Positions 1 to 8,590 of a DNA stretch of 21,450 nucleotides are shown piece after piece. Each line of letters begins with the position of its first letter. Position 1 is the first letter of the stretch. Origin of the DNA: Cymbomonas tetramitiformis (Eukaryota; Chlorophyta; Pyramimonadophyceae; Pyramimonadales; Pyramimonadaceae). Position numbers and translations under genes: made by a program. Location of the stretch: positions 1 to 21,450 of the forward strand of contig LGRX02030447.1 of the NCBI GenBank assembly GCA_001247695.2, read 5' to 3'. Below the pieces are notes generated by a model that saw only the letters and a program-made list of their open reading frames with translations, was not told the origin of the DNA and searched no databases.

Positions 1-283
1 CGTCGCACTGCTATCTGAGTATTTGCAGCGAGCTGCGCGGCATTGCTATCTGAGTAACTGCAGCTATCGGTGCGCGGCACTGCTATCTGAGTATCTGCAG
101 CGAGTTGCGTCGCACTGCTATCTGAGTATTTGCAGCGAGTTGCGTGGCACTGCTATCTGAGTATTTGCAGCGAGCGGGTTGCGCGGCGCGGCATTGCTAT
201 CTGAGTATCTGCAGCGAGTTGCGCGGCACTGCTATCTGAGTATTTGCAGCAAGTCGCGTGGCATTGCTATCTGAGTATTTTAT
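1..283. repeat. 35-bp tandem minisatellite, about 8 units
   Basis: The core word CTATCTGAGTA recurs at about 11, 46, 83, 118, 153, 197, 232 and 267. The spacing is mostly 35 bp, with one 37-bp and one 44-bp unit. Each unit ends in a GC-rich stretch resembling GCAGCGAGTTGCG. The period is not a multiple of three, and no long reading frame runs through it, so it is not a coding repeat. The array probably continues to the left of the window. Confidence 0.9.
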
Positions 284-474
284 CATGACCTCTGCGTGGC
301 AGTGAATATGATTGAAAACTGAAAATGGACGTGCGACTCTCAAATACTATGGCATTGTGTCGCATATGCTTGAAACAATGTAGGTTGACCACCTGTGTCG
401 AGTGATACGCTTGGTTGGTGGCTCTCCGCCACTGGCCGTGCTTGGGCGAAGAGCCCTTTTTCATTGACTATGAC

Positions 475-497
475 TGACTATGATTTTATCATAGTCA
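475..497. repeat. Perfect 10-bp hairpin in the gene-free stretch 284-560
   Basis: TGACTATGAT (475-484), a 3-nt T loop, then ATCATAGTCA (488-497). The word GACTATGA is also repeated just upstream (465-480). Apart from this hairpin I see nothing convincing between the minisatellite and the transposase remnant. It may be an intron of the transposase gene or the end of another small repeat. Confidence 0.5.
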
Positions 498-572
498 ACA
501 TAGCGAAGACATTATGTTGGTATTCGCTCCTAGAATATTTATTTCGGTATTGATGTTTGTTTGTGTATGCAG

Positions 573-660
573 TTTGCCCTCTGGATCGTTCGGAATAAAA
601 GGCCTCTCAGCATCGGAGAATCTGACCGCGAGCTTCGTGATATCTTCGAGTTCATCTTTG
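573..660 (+). pseudogene. hAT-like transposase, N-terminal fragment before insertion
   Basis: The frame reads through a short segment with the words VRNKRPLSIGES and LRDIFEFIF. These resemble the region just before the catalytic core in hAT-family transposases (the 'knkRPlsive' region). A T-rich tract ending in AG at 571-572 looks like a 3' splice site, so this may be an exon start; I chose 573 on that basis. The frame is broken at 661 by the 831-bp TIR element. It resumes at 1492-1500, and dropping 839 bp (element plus one 8-bp duplication) brings the two halves into the same frame. The zinc-finger (BED) part expected further upstream is not visible. Family assignment is by motif recognition only. 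Confidence 0.55.
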
Positions 661-1491
661 TCCACTACCCGGCCTTGGGTACATCACGATGTACCCAACG
701 TATGCAGATTTTCCCGTGCCATTTGTGCACCGATCGCGTGGGCAAAAGTCTTGATAATACCCTAAACCGATTCCTCATAAGCGGATGCGCGCATGCCGGC
801 TATTTGATCACGTGTACTCAAACGCCGGCTACCGCCGTATGCCGCCGGAAAGAAAATGAAAAGTCGATATTTTTGGGTACATCCCTTGGGTACATCGATG
901 GGGATGCCTCATATGTGCTCCTTAAACAATAGCATCGCCAAATCTAACGTTCGTGCATCATGTAGTACCCTAAAAAGCAAGTGTCATTCATTGGGTGGGC
1001 GTTTCATCCAAAAGTTTCAGCTTCAAACGTCATGGCGTTCGATGTGTTCTTAGAATTTACCGAAAAAGGGCCGAATCTACCGCAATGACTGGAATTTTGC
1101 TCATACTACCTGCCTCCTCGACGGCCCTTTGAAAATTTGAGGACCCATGTTGTCAAGTTCTCGACCTGCTCTTTCCGTAGTGTCTTATCAAAATTTTCAT
1201 CCGAGGTCGCCTTGATCCTCAAAATGTCGGTTAAAGCAGCCGGTATCTCGTACATTGCCCCTATGAAAAGTTGAGTTTGCCGAGTCCGGAACGTCACGAG
1301 TGGATATGCTATCGAGTCAAAATTAGCCCTGCGATATATTGGCACCCTGGGGAGGGTCTTAAGATAATATATTTTCATGTATTCATGACACAGTAACGAA
1401 TTTAGTCATTGAAACCCATCGCGCAGCTTGGGTACATCGCTATGTACCCAGACCCTCCTGGGTACATCCCCATGTACCACCGGGTAGTGGA
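661..1491. mobile_element. 831-bp non-autonomous TIR element inside the hAT transposase gene
   Basis: The ends are perfect 12-bp inverted repeats, TCCACTACCCGG at 661-672 and its complement at 1480-1491. They are flanked by an imperfect 8-bp duplication (CATCTTTG 653-660, CATCTTCC 1492-1499; six of eight match). Removing the element and one flank restores the transposase frame, which independently supports these boundaries. Near both ends are copies of TTGGGTACATC and its complement. No transposase is recognisable inside. A 90-codon minus-strand frame (1106-1378) has no family I can name. An 8-bp target duplication would fit hAT, but the duplication is diverged, so the superfamily is uncertain. 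Confidence 0.75.
675..1478. repeat. Subterminal palindromic repeats, TTGGGTACATC family
   Basis: 675-698 is a perfect palindrome with 11-bp arms (TTGGGTACATC and GATGTACCCAA) around a 2-nt spacer. Two head-to-tail copies lie at 873-883 and 886-896. Two more near-palindromic pairs lie at 1428-1450 and 1459-1478. Clustered subterminal copies of a short word are the usual form of transposase-binding sites in TIR transposons. The location just inside the TIRs of the 831-bp element fits that role, but binding is inferred. Confidence 0.7.
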
Positions 1492-2208
1492 CATCTTCCA
1501 TGGTAGCTATGTCCCTCCCACCTACAAGTTGGTCACGCAGTACATTTTGGAGTTGTCCGTTGAGGGGAAGAACAAGGTGAAGTTCTATCTTGCGGCACTT
1601 TTGGGGGAGGGTATCATGCCCTCCATCGCTGGTGATTTGTGGTCCGAAGGCGGCATTGCCATCTTCGGAATCCTGGTGTATTGGATCGACAAGGGCATGG
1701 TGCTTCACGAGAAGTTGCTTTCCGCGGTACCTTTTAGCGAAGTTCGTCACACGGGCTTGGAAATCGAGCGTTCCACGAAGGAAAGCTTAGCAGACATGGG
1801 GGTTGGTGAGTACACCCTGGATCAGCTTGGCAGTGCTGATAGCGGTGAAACTTCCATCACAGTGGACACTGTGAAGGACTTTGTTCACTCTACCACATCG
1901 GATAGTGCTTCCAACATGATTTCGGGTTGGGGGTGCTTCGACGGACATGAGTGCAACTGTCACCTGCTTGCCCTCTGCGTCCTTGTGTTTTTGACATCGG
2001 ACGGTGTGAAGGAGGCGTTCACGAAGCTGCGTGGTATGACCACGCACTTCAACCATTCAGTGATCGGCCGAAAGCTACTGCATGATTGCCAAGACAAGTA
2101 CGGACTTTCACGAACTTCCCCACCTCAAGATAACGCCACACGCAGTGGGTGGAAGGGAGCGCGTAATCAGGCCAAGTGGTTCGTAGAGAATCAGGTGTGC
2201 ACCCATCA
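1492..2208 (+). pseudogene. hAT-like transposase catalytic core, truncated by LTR insertion
   Basis: An open frame continues the hAT gene after the inserted element. Visible hAT landmarks, in order: a helical segment ending at the first catalytic-type Asp in AGDLWS (D codon 1634-1636); the ISRxG-like region with VPFSEVRHTG; the second Asp in TTSDSASNM (D codon 1901-1903); a C-x-H-type segment in GHECNCHLLAL (about 1945-1980); and a QDNATRSGW word near 2134 that resembles the usual 'TRWnS' stretch. The frame runs to 2208, where the LTR begins, and then reads into LTR sequence. The third acidic residue (Glu) and the C-terminal dimerisation region are absent from the window, so the product cannot be a working transposase. 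A translation starting at 1409 would include part of the inserted element and is not the native start. Confidence 0.7.
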
Positions 2209-2260
2209 TGTGCCAGGGAACAATAGCCCGGCCAAGCCATTCGATTGGCATATTGTATTT

Positions 2261-3259
2261 ATGCATACTGGGGCAGTGAGATGGCAATGGGCTCGGAAGG
2301 GGACTCCCGAGCCATTGACTTCGTACTATGGGGAGCGAAAGCCTGGACTTGATTATAGCTGGCAGCATATTATCGTACACCCTTCTGGTGCGCTACGCCG
2401 CTGGGAGCGTAATAGGGGCGGCGGCTGGTTTCTAGAAGACGCCACTCAGTTGAAGGCGCCGGTAGCGCCATTCTCATTACCGATCAGCCGCGTTGGGATC
2501 GCGTACTGGAATCCGACGATTGTGATTGACGATGACGAATATCGTGGAATTCCCTACAAGGGGCGTAAGCCTATACACTCAGCGCCTACGAACAGTGAAG
2601 ATTCGGGTACAGGCGCTGTGTCCTGGAGTAAGGAGAAGTTACCAGATTCTGATGACAATGATGACGCAGGTGTCACTAACAGTAAGGAGAAGCTACCAGA
2701 TTCGGATGACAAAGATGACGCGGGTGTCATATATGACATGGACACTGCCAGTCCGAAATGGGAGCCAACTTCGCCTGAATATGATGACACCGAGGATGAC
2801 GTCAGCGAGTTCGATGACTTGGTAGCTGACGATGCTGAAGAACAAGCTGAAGCTCGAAGGTTGAAGAGACTGGGACTGCAATTGATCATGGATGAGAAGG
2901 GTGAACTTCACTGGGTACCAAAGGGCACCTCCCCGACCTCACCTGTTCAGCCCGATGATCAGCCTATTACCGAGCAGAAGTCTGAGGCCATATCTGAGGA
3001 TGCCCCAGCCTCTGTGGTGGAAACTGTTCATGTACCACCAAAGAAACCATATGGGTCGGATACTGGATTGACTTCAATGGTTGAGAATAAGGCTGGGGTG
3101 TCTGAAGAGACGAAGAGGCAATCTAAGAAATATCCGAGATGTTGGACACATGATTATATCACTCATTTGAAATGCACCATGAGCAGTGACAGTGATGAAG
3201 AAGAAGTGCTGGACGTGGCTCCTCGTAGGAAGAAGGCAAAGATCAGCAAGGGACAATGA
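2261..3259 (+). CDS. LTR-encoded acidic protein, unknown function
   Basis: From the ATG at 2261 the frame encodes about 332 residues, entirely inside the LTR. The N-terminal part is globular-looking and aromatic-rich (words YSWQHIIVHPSG, WERNRGGGWFLED, YWNPTIVIDDDEYRG). The middle is very acidic and contains two 18-residue tandem repeats with the core KEKLPDSDD. The C-terminus ends in a basic cluster (PRRKKAKISKG) that would serve as a nuclear localisation signal. In this copy the frame is also open to the left into the hAT remnant because of the insertion, but that extension is foreign. I recognise no family. Coding is supported by conservation of the frame in the 3' LTR except for one single-base difference. 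It could be an accessory gene expressed from the LTR, or a captured host gene. Confidence 0.6.
   Translation: MHTGAVRWQWARKGTPEPLTSYYGERKPGLDYSWQHIIVHPSGALRRWERNRGGGWFLEDATQLKAPVAPFSLPISRVGIAYWNPTIVIDDDEYRGIPYKGRKPIHSAPTNSEDSGTGAVSWSKEKLPDSDDNDDAGVTNSKEKLPDSDDKDDAGVIYDMDTASPKWEPTSPEYDDTEDDVSEFDDLVADDAEEQAEARRLKRLGLQLIMDEKGELHWVPKGTSPTSPVQPDDQPITEQKSEAISEDAPASVVETVHVPPKKPYGSDTGLTSMVENKAGVSEETKRQSKKYPRCWTHDYITHLKCTMSSDSDEEEVLDVAPRRKKAKISKGQ
2627..2734 (+). repeat. Two 54-bp tandem repeats in the LTR ORF
   Basis: The units start at 2627 and 2681 with AGTAAGGAGAAG and encode an 18-residue acidic repeat. The same pair is present in the 3' LTR, so the duplication predates this insertion. Confidence 0.85.
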
Positions 3260-3531
3260 AATCAACTGTCTTGATTAGGATTGTCCAAATGCAGATTCTC
3301 TGATTAGGATTTGTATAGGTGGCAGATGATGATATGCCAGCCGACATGGGACAGATCGATTAGAGATATGAATTGCGCGCCTTGAAAGTATAAGACATGA
3401 ATATTGCCCATTTGGAGGCTGTTCTAACTTGAAGTAACTATTTGGAGGAGCTGTTGCTCAACCTGTTAAATTACTGGTCAATCTTTCCTGCCATAAAGAT
3501 ATTGCAATTGCTTGAATTGTAGCCTTGTTCA

Positions 3532-4385
3532 ACTGTTTATCTAGAACATTGCAATTTTGTACACTGCAAAATTGCCGACTACGGACCTGTGCCCCAAGAT
3601 TGAAGCAGATTTACCTCTGACTGACCCTTGAGCTCCGGCTCGGATACAGTCACGTGCTCAAGAAGTCTTCACTTGGAAGTGGTATTGCTCTGCGCCCTTT
3701 TTGCCCCCTGACTTTCACCCTGCATGCAAACAGGCGATTTTTCAAAACTGTTATGCTGCAAAATGGTCAGAAAGTGGGAAAAGAAGCCGCCAGCAACTCA
3801 AATCTACCGGGATTAACAGCCAGATTGACCCGAACGGAGAGTGAAAAGTGGACCAGTGGTCAGATTGAGAAAAGAGGACCTCGGAGACAGTTTTAACGTA
3901 GACACAAAAATTCCAGACGTTTCTTGATAGTTTTTTGTCGTTTGGAACCTGGCCCCGAGACCTGGGTCCTCATAGATCGCTACATTTTAAATTGGGATGG
4001 CCAACCGGCACGGCAGAGCAAAATTAGACAAATTTGAGCCCATCAGACTACATAGAAGGAAACGGGAGCCCAGAAGGCTAGTTTTCTATTTTTTTTATAT
4101 TGTTTGAAGGAAAAAAATAGTCTCCAATACTGGGACCTGGCCAATTAGTCTGGATTGCTCCGGGATGGCCGCCAAGAAATTAGCCAAACTGCCGATCAAC
4201 ACTCCATTTTTGAAATTTGGCCACCAAAAACTGCATTTCACTCTGGAAAGCATATTTCTTTGTTCACCACGACTTCCACTGCTACGAGGAAATATTTTTC
4301 TGAGTGTTCTGGGGGAATTTGCCAAATTGGACAGATTTGACTTCCCCAACGGTCAGATTTACACTTTGCCACTTTCAATTTCAAC
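3532..4385 (+). other. Untranslated leader between 5' LTR and gag
   Basis: No convincing gene is present in these 854 bases. A primer binding site starting with TGG is expected within a few bases of the LTR end, but the first TGG is more than 100 bases away. The only clear structure is a palindrome with 9-bp arms, GCAATTTTG at 3551-3559 and CAAAATTGC at 3567-3575. The stretch is moderately AT-rich with several T runs. The leader probably contains packaging signals, and possibly the true LTR end, if the 3' LTR is truncated. Confidence 0.5.
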
Positions 4386-5141
4386 ATGATGCAAAACGCC
4401 AACACGGGACGCTCACCTCCAACGTCGCCTACGTCGACTCCCAGGCGTACAAGGGGACGACAGGCCAGCCAGCGCAGCACGAGAGGTGCTGCAGCCACTG
4501 GAACCACTGGCAAGGGGGCGAAGGGCACCTACAAGGCGCCCTCTCCGGGTCAGCCGCCACAGGCTGCGACAGCAGCAGGGCGAAACATGAGGGCGACTCC
4601 CCAGCGGTATGTCAACTTGACCTCTCCTTCCCCTGGCATCCTGCGATTGCCAGGAAGCCGCGACCTGAGCCCTCCAGCTCCGCGCCAGCGAAGCCCGCCT
4701 CGGACTCGAGACCGGACCCCGCCACCGCCGCGCTGCAGGAGCCCACCACGGACGCGCGACATGAGTCCTCCAGCTCCAAGACCGCGAAGTCCTTTGAACC
4801 CCTACAGGACTCCACACACTTGGTCTGGAGCTACGGTGATGACCTCCCCGCACGGCCAGCTGCCCACGCCATTCAGCGAGAACGCGCTTCAGGCTGAGTC
4901 CGCGGGAGCAGCCTCTGTGGGACAACCTCTACCGGCTGACCGACCACCTCGCGACCCGATCGCCGTGCGCGAAATGACCGAGGTCAAAATTGCAGCATGT
5001 GAGCAGGACATGCAGAATGAGGCGAATGAGCAGAAACCAGGACTTCGTCAATTTCCCTCCCGCTCTGATGTGGCCAACTGGCGAAAGCGCCAGCAGCCGG
5101 GTGAGAATCTCGCCTGGACTCCGCGCCCTAACCAAGGGGGT

Positions 5142-5261
5142 GTGGGGGCAGCGGGGAGGTCAGAGGACACGCACCAAAGCATTGCTGGCGAACTCATGGC
5201 ACACTCAATGCATCCAACTCCCTCCTCAACAAGCAACGGGGAGGTGGGGGCAGCGGGGAGG
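5142..5261 (+). repeat. Duplicated G-rich 18-mer in gag
   Basis: GTGGGGGCAGCGGGGAGG occurs at 5142-5159 and 5244-5261, encoding VGAAGR both times. Each copy lies in a longer G-run context that nearly meets a four-run quadruplex pattern. Confidence 0.7.
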
Positions 5262-5480
5262 ACAGGTGGCTCCGGCTTGACAGGTGGCCCACGCCACATA
5301 AGCATAGCATGTTCTGGGCATTCGCTGACCTCACCGATTACCGATACCGTTACGGAACCTAAGGTGATCGGTGACTCTATGGCAAGGTTATCGGTGACTT
5401 TCGAGTCCGAGATAGACAGCGAGGCAACTTCACTGACGCCCTCACTGACTCAGGCGACTACGGAGGCGGCTACGGTTACG

Positions 5481-5687
5481 GATATGCTCGAGTCCCTGTT
5501 GAACTGCGAGTCCAGACCTTTGACTACCTCGCTGACCTCAACAACTACGGATATGCCCGAGTCCCTGTTGAACCGCGAGTCCAGACCTTTGACTACCTCG
5601 CTGACCTCAACAACTACGGATATGCCCGAGTCCCTGTTGAACCGCGAGTCCAGACCTTTGACTACCTCGCTGACCTCAACAACTACG
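5481..5687 (+). repeat. Three 69-bp tandem repeats in gag
   Basis: The units begin at 5481, 5550 and 5619 with GATATG and encode 23 residues with the core ESLLN, then SRPLTTSLTSTTT. Units two and three look identical, and unit one differs at a few bases. This indicates recent in-frame expansion. Period 69 keeps the frame. Confidence 0.92.
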
Positions 5688-6225
5688 GAGCAGCCAGTCA
5701 GCTCAGTCAGTTACGCAGACCTCGCACTCAGGCGTAGCATTGGACTCGCAGCCTACCAGCCGCATCTTAACCGCAACCTACCAGTCATCGAACCCCCTTC
5801 TCAAGCAGATGTCCTCAGCAGAATTCCAGTCAGAAACTTACCTCTGAACTCAGACTCAGTGAACCAGCTTTCTCGCCGGGAGAGGCGCCATCAGAGATGG
5901 GAACAGAACCAGCAGCGCCTGGCAGAACAGCGCAGAGCACTCTTCTCTGACCCCGCCTCAGCCAGAACGCCCTCAGATGCCTCTGTCCCCGCACTGAACT
6001 CTCAGCATCAATCCCTAATGCAGAATCAGATGATGTTAGAGGTATCAGAGTACATGCAAAATCTGCATCAGCAAGTGCTCCAACACTATCCGCATCTGAC
6101 TTCGGTTCTACCAGCAGTGGGCGCTCCACCTATGACGCCCTACCAGCACACCTTAGGATGGGCGAGCGGTTTACCAGGTGCACCGGCGCCAGCAGCTGGA
6201 TCAGGTCCCTGGCTGGTACCAGCAC

Positions 6226-6310
6226 CGGCTCAACCGGTTCCCGCACCGGCTCAACCGGCTCCAGCACCGGCTCAACCGGCTCCAGCACCGGCTCATCCGG
6301 CGCCGGCACC
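6226..6310 (+). repeat. 18-bp coding repeats (PAPAQP array) in gag
   Basis: About five units of CCGGCTCAACCGGCTCCA-like sequence encode a Pro-Ala-Gln array. The last units vary (His for Gln). This is typical of replication-slippage growth in a disordered linker. Confidence 0.85.
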
Positions 6311-6444
6311 ATTTCAGCCAGATCCACCGGCTACCGGCTCATCGCCTTCTGACTCCGCTGAGCCTGATCAACCGTCACCAGGAAACTCGCCCCCGCCTTC
6401 AGACAATGGTGAACCACGACACAGGCGTCTAGACGTGTTGCTAT

Positions 6445-6733
6445 CAGGGTAGAAGTCTTACCGTGGCGGGCCGGCCCGGGGCCGCAGAAGCTCGCTCCGG
6501 GCCGAAAGCGGGCCGAAGGGGCTTTCGCCCCCGGGCCGCACAAAAATATGAGCCGGCCAAACTTCGGCCAAAAATATAGGCATTTTATGCCACTTTTTAT
6601 CAAACCCCCATACTTAATTTTAAAATTTCGCGCCTGCGGCGGGCATTTTCCTTCCTTGACCGTTTTGGCCGAAAGCGGGCCAGCGAAAATATCGTTTGCG
6701 GGCCGTAAAGAATTTTGGAAGACTTCTACCCTG
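6445..6733. mobile_element. 289-bp hAT-type MITE inserted in gag
   Basis: The terminal inverted repeats are perfect for 15 bp: CAGGGTAGAAGTCTT at 6445-6459 and its complement at 6719-6733. They are flanked by an exact 8-bp target duplication, GTTGCTAT (6437-6444 and 6734-6741). A TIR beginning CAGGG plus an 8-bp duplication is the hAT signature. The element is too short to code. It has GC-rich ends with repeats of GGCCGAAAGCGGGCC. Insert plus duplication is 297 bp, a multiple of three, so gag is in the same frame on both sides, but the element supplies a stop (TAG at 6450-6452). Confidence 0.92.
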
Positions 6734-8552
6734 GTTGCTATGTACTTTAGAAGGAGCCTCCTTCTGGTTGAGAAATCACCTGTCCTCTTCCTCCGCAGTT
6801 ACTGTCAGCCACGGCGCTGAGGCACAATACTCTTACCGACTGCCAACCATGCCTGGAAGCGCCAGTCACTTCATAACCGATACCAATCGGATTTGGATGA
6901 CTATGCGGCACATCGGAGTGGACATCCAAGACCTGGCGCAGCATGGGTCAGTGCATACTCCTGTGCGCCTGACTGAGATTGAGGACAGTGACGCTTTCAC
7001 TCTGGAAGTGGAGAAACCGCAAGTGGATGAAGCGCGGCGTTGCGCGGAAAGCCGTACTGGAACTCAGCAGAGACGCCTGCCCTTGTACTCATGGGTAACC
7101 ATCGCGGAAAATGCCTTAGAGTCCGAGTTGACAGAATTTGACCCCCTGGGACTCCAAATTTGGGCAGCATTTTCATCTTCCGAGGCGTACTTGTTTAGAG
7201 GAATGGCGGCTGGCAACCAACCAACTCCCGCCACAGTACCGGCTAGACTGGGCGTCAACCGGTTTCCCTCTGGTGTTCCCAGCGCAGCAGAGTACAGATC
7301 GCCTGGAAATTCATTGCCAGCGGCCCCGGGACTCCTGCCAGTAGACCAGCGCCTTTCTCAATTCCCAGGGCACCACGATCTTATGGGAGCGGCTTCCCCA
7401 AGTGATGTCTACCGAGAATCCAAGACAGTGGCTGATGTGCTCAAGCTGATCAGAGACATTCCTATGTACCCCTCCTCCGCTGACCTAATCACCACTGACG
7501 CAGATATTGCCGCGCTTCCACCTTTTTCTGAAGCGCTGGTCAATTTTCTGTCAATGGGCGTAGTCACCTTCGCCCTGGGTCGCATGAGTGCTTATCGCCT
7601 AGACCTAACCATGATCACCATGCCGGAGATCTTGAAGGAAGTGGCTCAACGCAAACTACAGCCGCGATCCCTAACTTTTCTCAAGCAAGGTGGAATGTTG
7701 AACTCGGAGGCCTGGAACCGGCGTTACGCCACTTTGGCGCCTTTCCTGGCCGACGTAGCCAGGAGCGTACTGGATGACATCGCGCTGGTAGGACTAGCGG
7801 GGACCGTGATGCGCATGGCGCAGCGACGAGAAGAGACTGCGCGTTTGTTCGCCACTCGTCTGGTATCCTGGCACGAGGTAGTCCAGTTATTGGCAGACGC
7901 CATGCCCAACTGCCACGCCATCAGCCAACAGCAGCTATTATATCAGTTCTGGTCTGGACTGCGACTGAAGCAAGCTGTGATGGATCGCCTTATTGAGGAT
8001 CGGTTGGATCTGCAAAGTCCAGCGGATTGGAAAAGCAATCATCCCGGATCCACCGCGCTGCAGCATATCATCACTGTGGCCACCAAATTGGAGCGCAGTG
8101 AAGCTCTGACCGCAGCGCGAACCTCTCCCGTCTCTGCACCTGCGAACCGAAGTCCTGCCTGGAGGAATGGTCGCTCGTCCTCCAGACTTAACGCCGTGCA
8201 GGACGCTGGGGAGGAAGATGCTACTGACCTCGACCCCGCCGACCTCAGGGTGCAGCACGCCGCGCCGCCCAGCCCGGCGGGATTGACCAGGCCGCCACGC
8301 CGATGCTACGTCTGCAACTCTGACTCCCATTTATGGGCTAACTGTCCCGACGAGGCCAAGAAACGAGCCTGGATTGCTGACGCCCCAGCTCGTTTGGCAC
8401 GCCGCCGCGCTGCAAATGAATCTCATATCGCAGCGCTGGAGACAGAATGGGAGGATTTGGAAGATGAAGCGGAAGCGCTGGAGTATTTTCAGAACGAGGA
8501 ATCGGCCGCAGCGTCCTCCTCGGGTCAGCAACCTGCGGAGGAGGAGGACTGA
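6734..8552 (+). CDS. gag: Gag polyprotein, capsid and nucleocapsid part
   Basis: This is the continuation of Gag after the MITE, open to the TGA at 8550-8552. The central part is helical, and a segment around 7800-8000 (words RREETARLFATRL, LLYQFWSGLR) fits the capsid region of Ty3/gypsy Gag, where an R-x-E-T-x-x-x-F-x-x-R pattern is common. A CCHC zinc knuckle of the exact form C-x2-C-x4-H-x4-C (CYVCNSDSHLWANC, 8304-8345) identifies nucleocapsid, which binds and packages element RNA. The tail is acidic and coiled-coil-like (ETEWEDLEDEAEALEYF). The frame is also open upstream within the MITE (from 6696), but that portion is element sequence. With the MITE present, this part would need internal initiation (an ATG lies at 6849). 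Confidence 0.85.
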
Positions 8553-8590
8553 GTGTCTTCCTGCCGGCGGGACGCCGGCGACAGGGCGGT
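8468..8590 (+). other. Gag/Pol overlap with Pol in the -1 frame
   Basis: The Pol frame is free of stops from 8468, while Gag ends at 8552, giving an 85-nt overlap with Pol at -1 relative to Gag. Pol could therefore be made by -1 frameshifting, or by initiation at the ATG at 8591. I see no canonical X-XXY-YYZ slippery heptamer in the overlap. The partial second copy preserves both the Gag stop and the ATG (18336), which favours the geometry being real. Confidence 0.5.

Larger units (their letters stand above)
2209..3531 (+). mobile_element. 5' LTR of the Ty3/gypsy-type retrotransposon
   Basis: This segment matches 16243-17565 at a constant end-to-end offset of 14034 bases. It starts with TGTGCC and ends in CA. 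The left edge is firm: the two copies diverge immediately upstream, and a polypurine tract precedes the right-hand copy. The right edge is where the two copies stop matching. It may be the true end, or the 3' copy may simply be broken there, because no recognisable TGG-type primer binding site follows 3531. The LTR carries an open reading frame (2261-3259) and about 270 bp of non-coding tail. Confidence 0.88.
4386..6444 (+). pseudogene. gag: Gag polyprotein, N-terminal part, interrupted by a MITE
   Basis: The frame opens at the ATG at 4386 (a second ATG follows directly) and stays open to 6444, where a 289-bp element introduces a stop at 6450-6452. The N-terminal region is basic and rich in Pro, Arg, Ser and Thr, with repeated SPPAPR and RSPPRTRD words. 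The middle carries three 23-residue repeats (5481-5687) and a duplicated VGAAGR motif. The end is a proline/alanine array (about 6226-6310). Such low-complexity, disordered N-termini are common in large algal and plant Gag proteins. No capsid fold is evident here; that lies downstream of the insertion. The region after the MITE is in the same frame, so the two parts were one protein. Assignment as Gag rests on position and on the joined downstream zinc knuckle. Confidence 0.7.

Noticed and set aside
1106..1378. 90-codon minus-strand frame inside the 831-bp element
   Set aside because: It has no recognisable domain and no second copy to test conservation. I mention it only within the element entry.
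2554..2889. 111-codon minus-strand frame, repeated at 16587-16922
   Set aside because: It is the shadow of the acidic LTR gene: the Ser-rich translation mirrors the Asp/Glu-rich plus strand, and it recurs only because the LTR does.
1409..3259. A single 616-codon plus-strand gene
   Set aside because: It is a chance fusion. The first part is the end of the 831-bp element, the middle is hAT transposase, and from 2209 it is LTR sequence that also occurs in the 3' LTR.
6696..6733. Native start of a separate 618-codon protein at 6696
   Set aside because: These bases belong to the inserted MITE. The surrounding gag frame continues from 6444 to 6734 once the element and one duplication are discounted.
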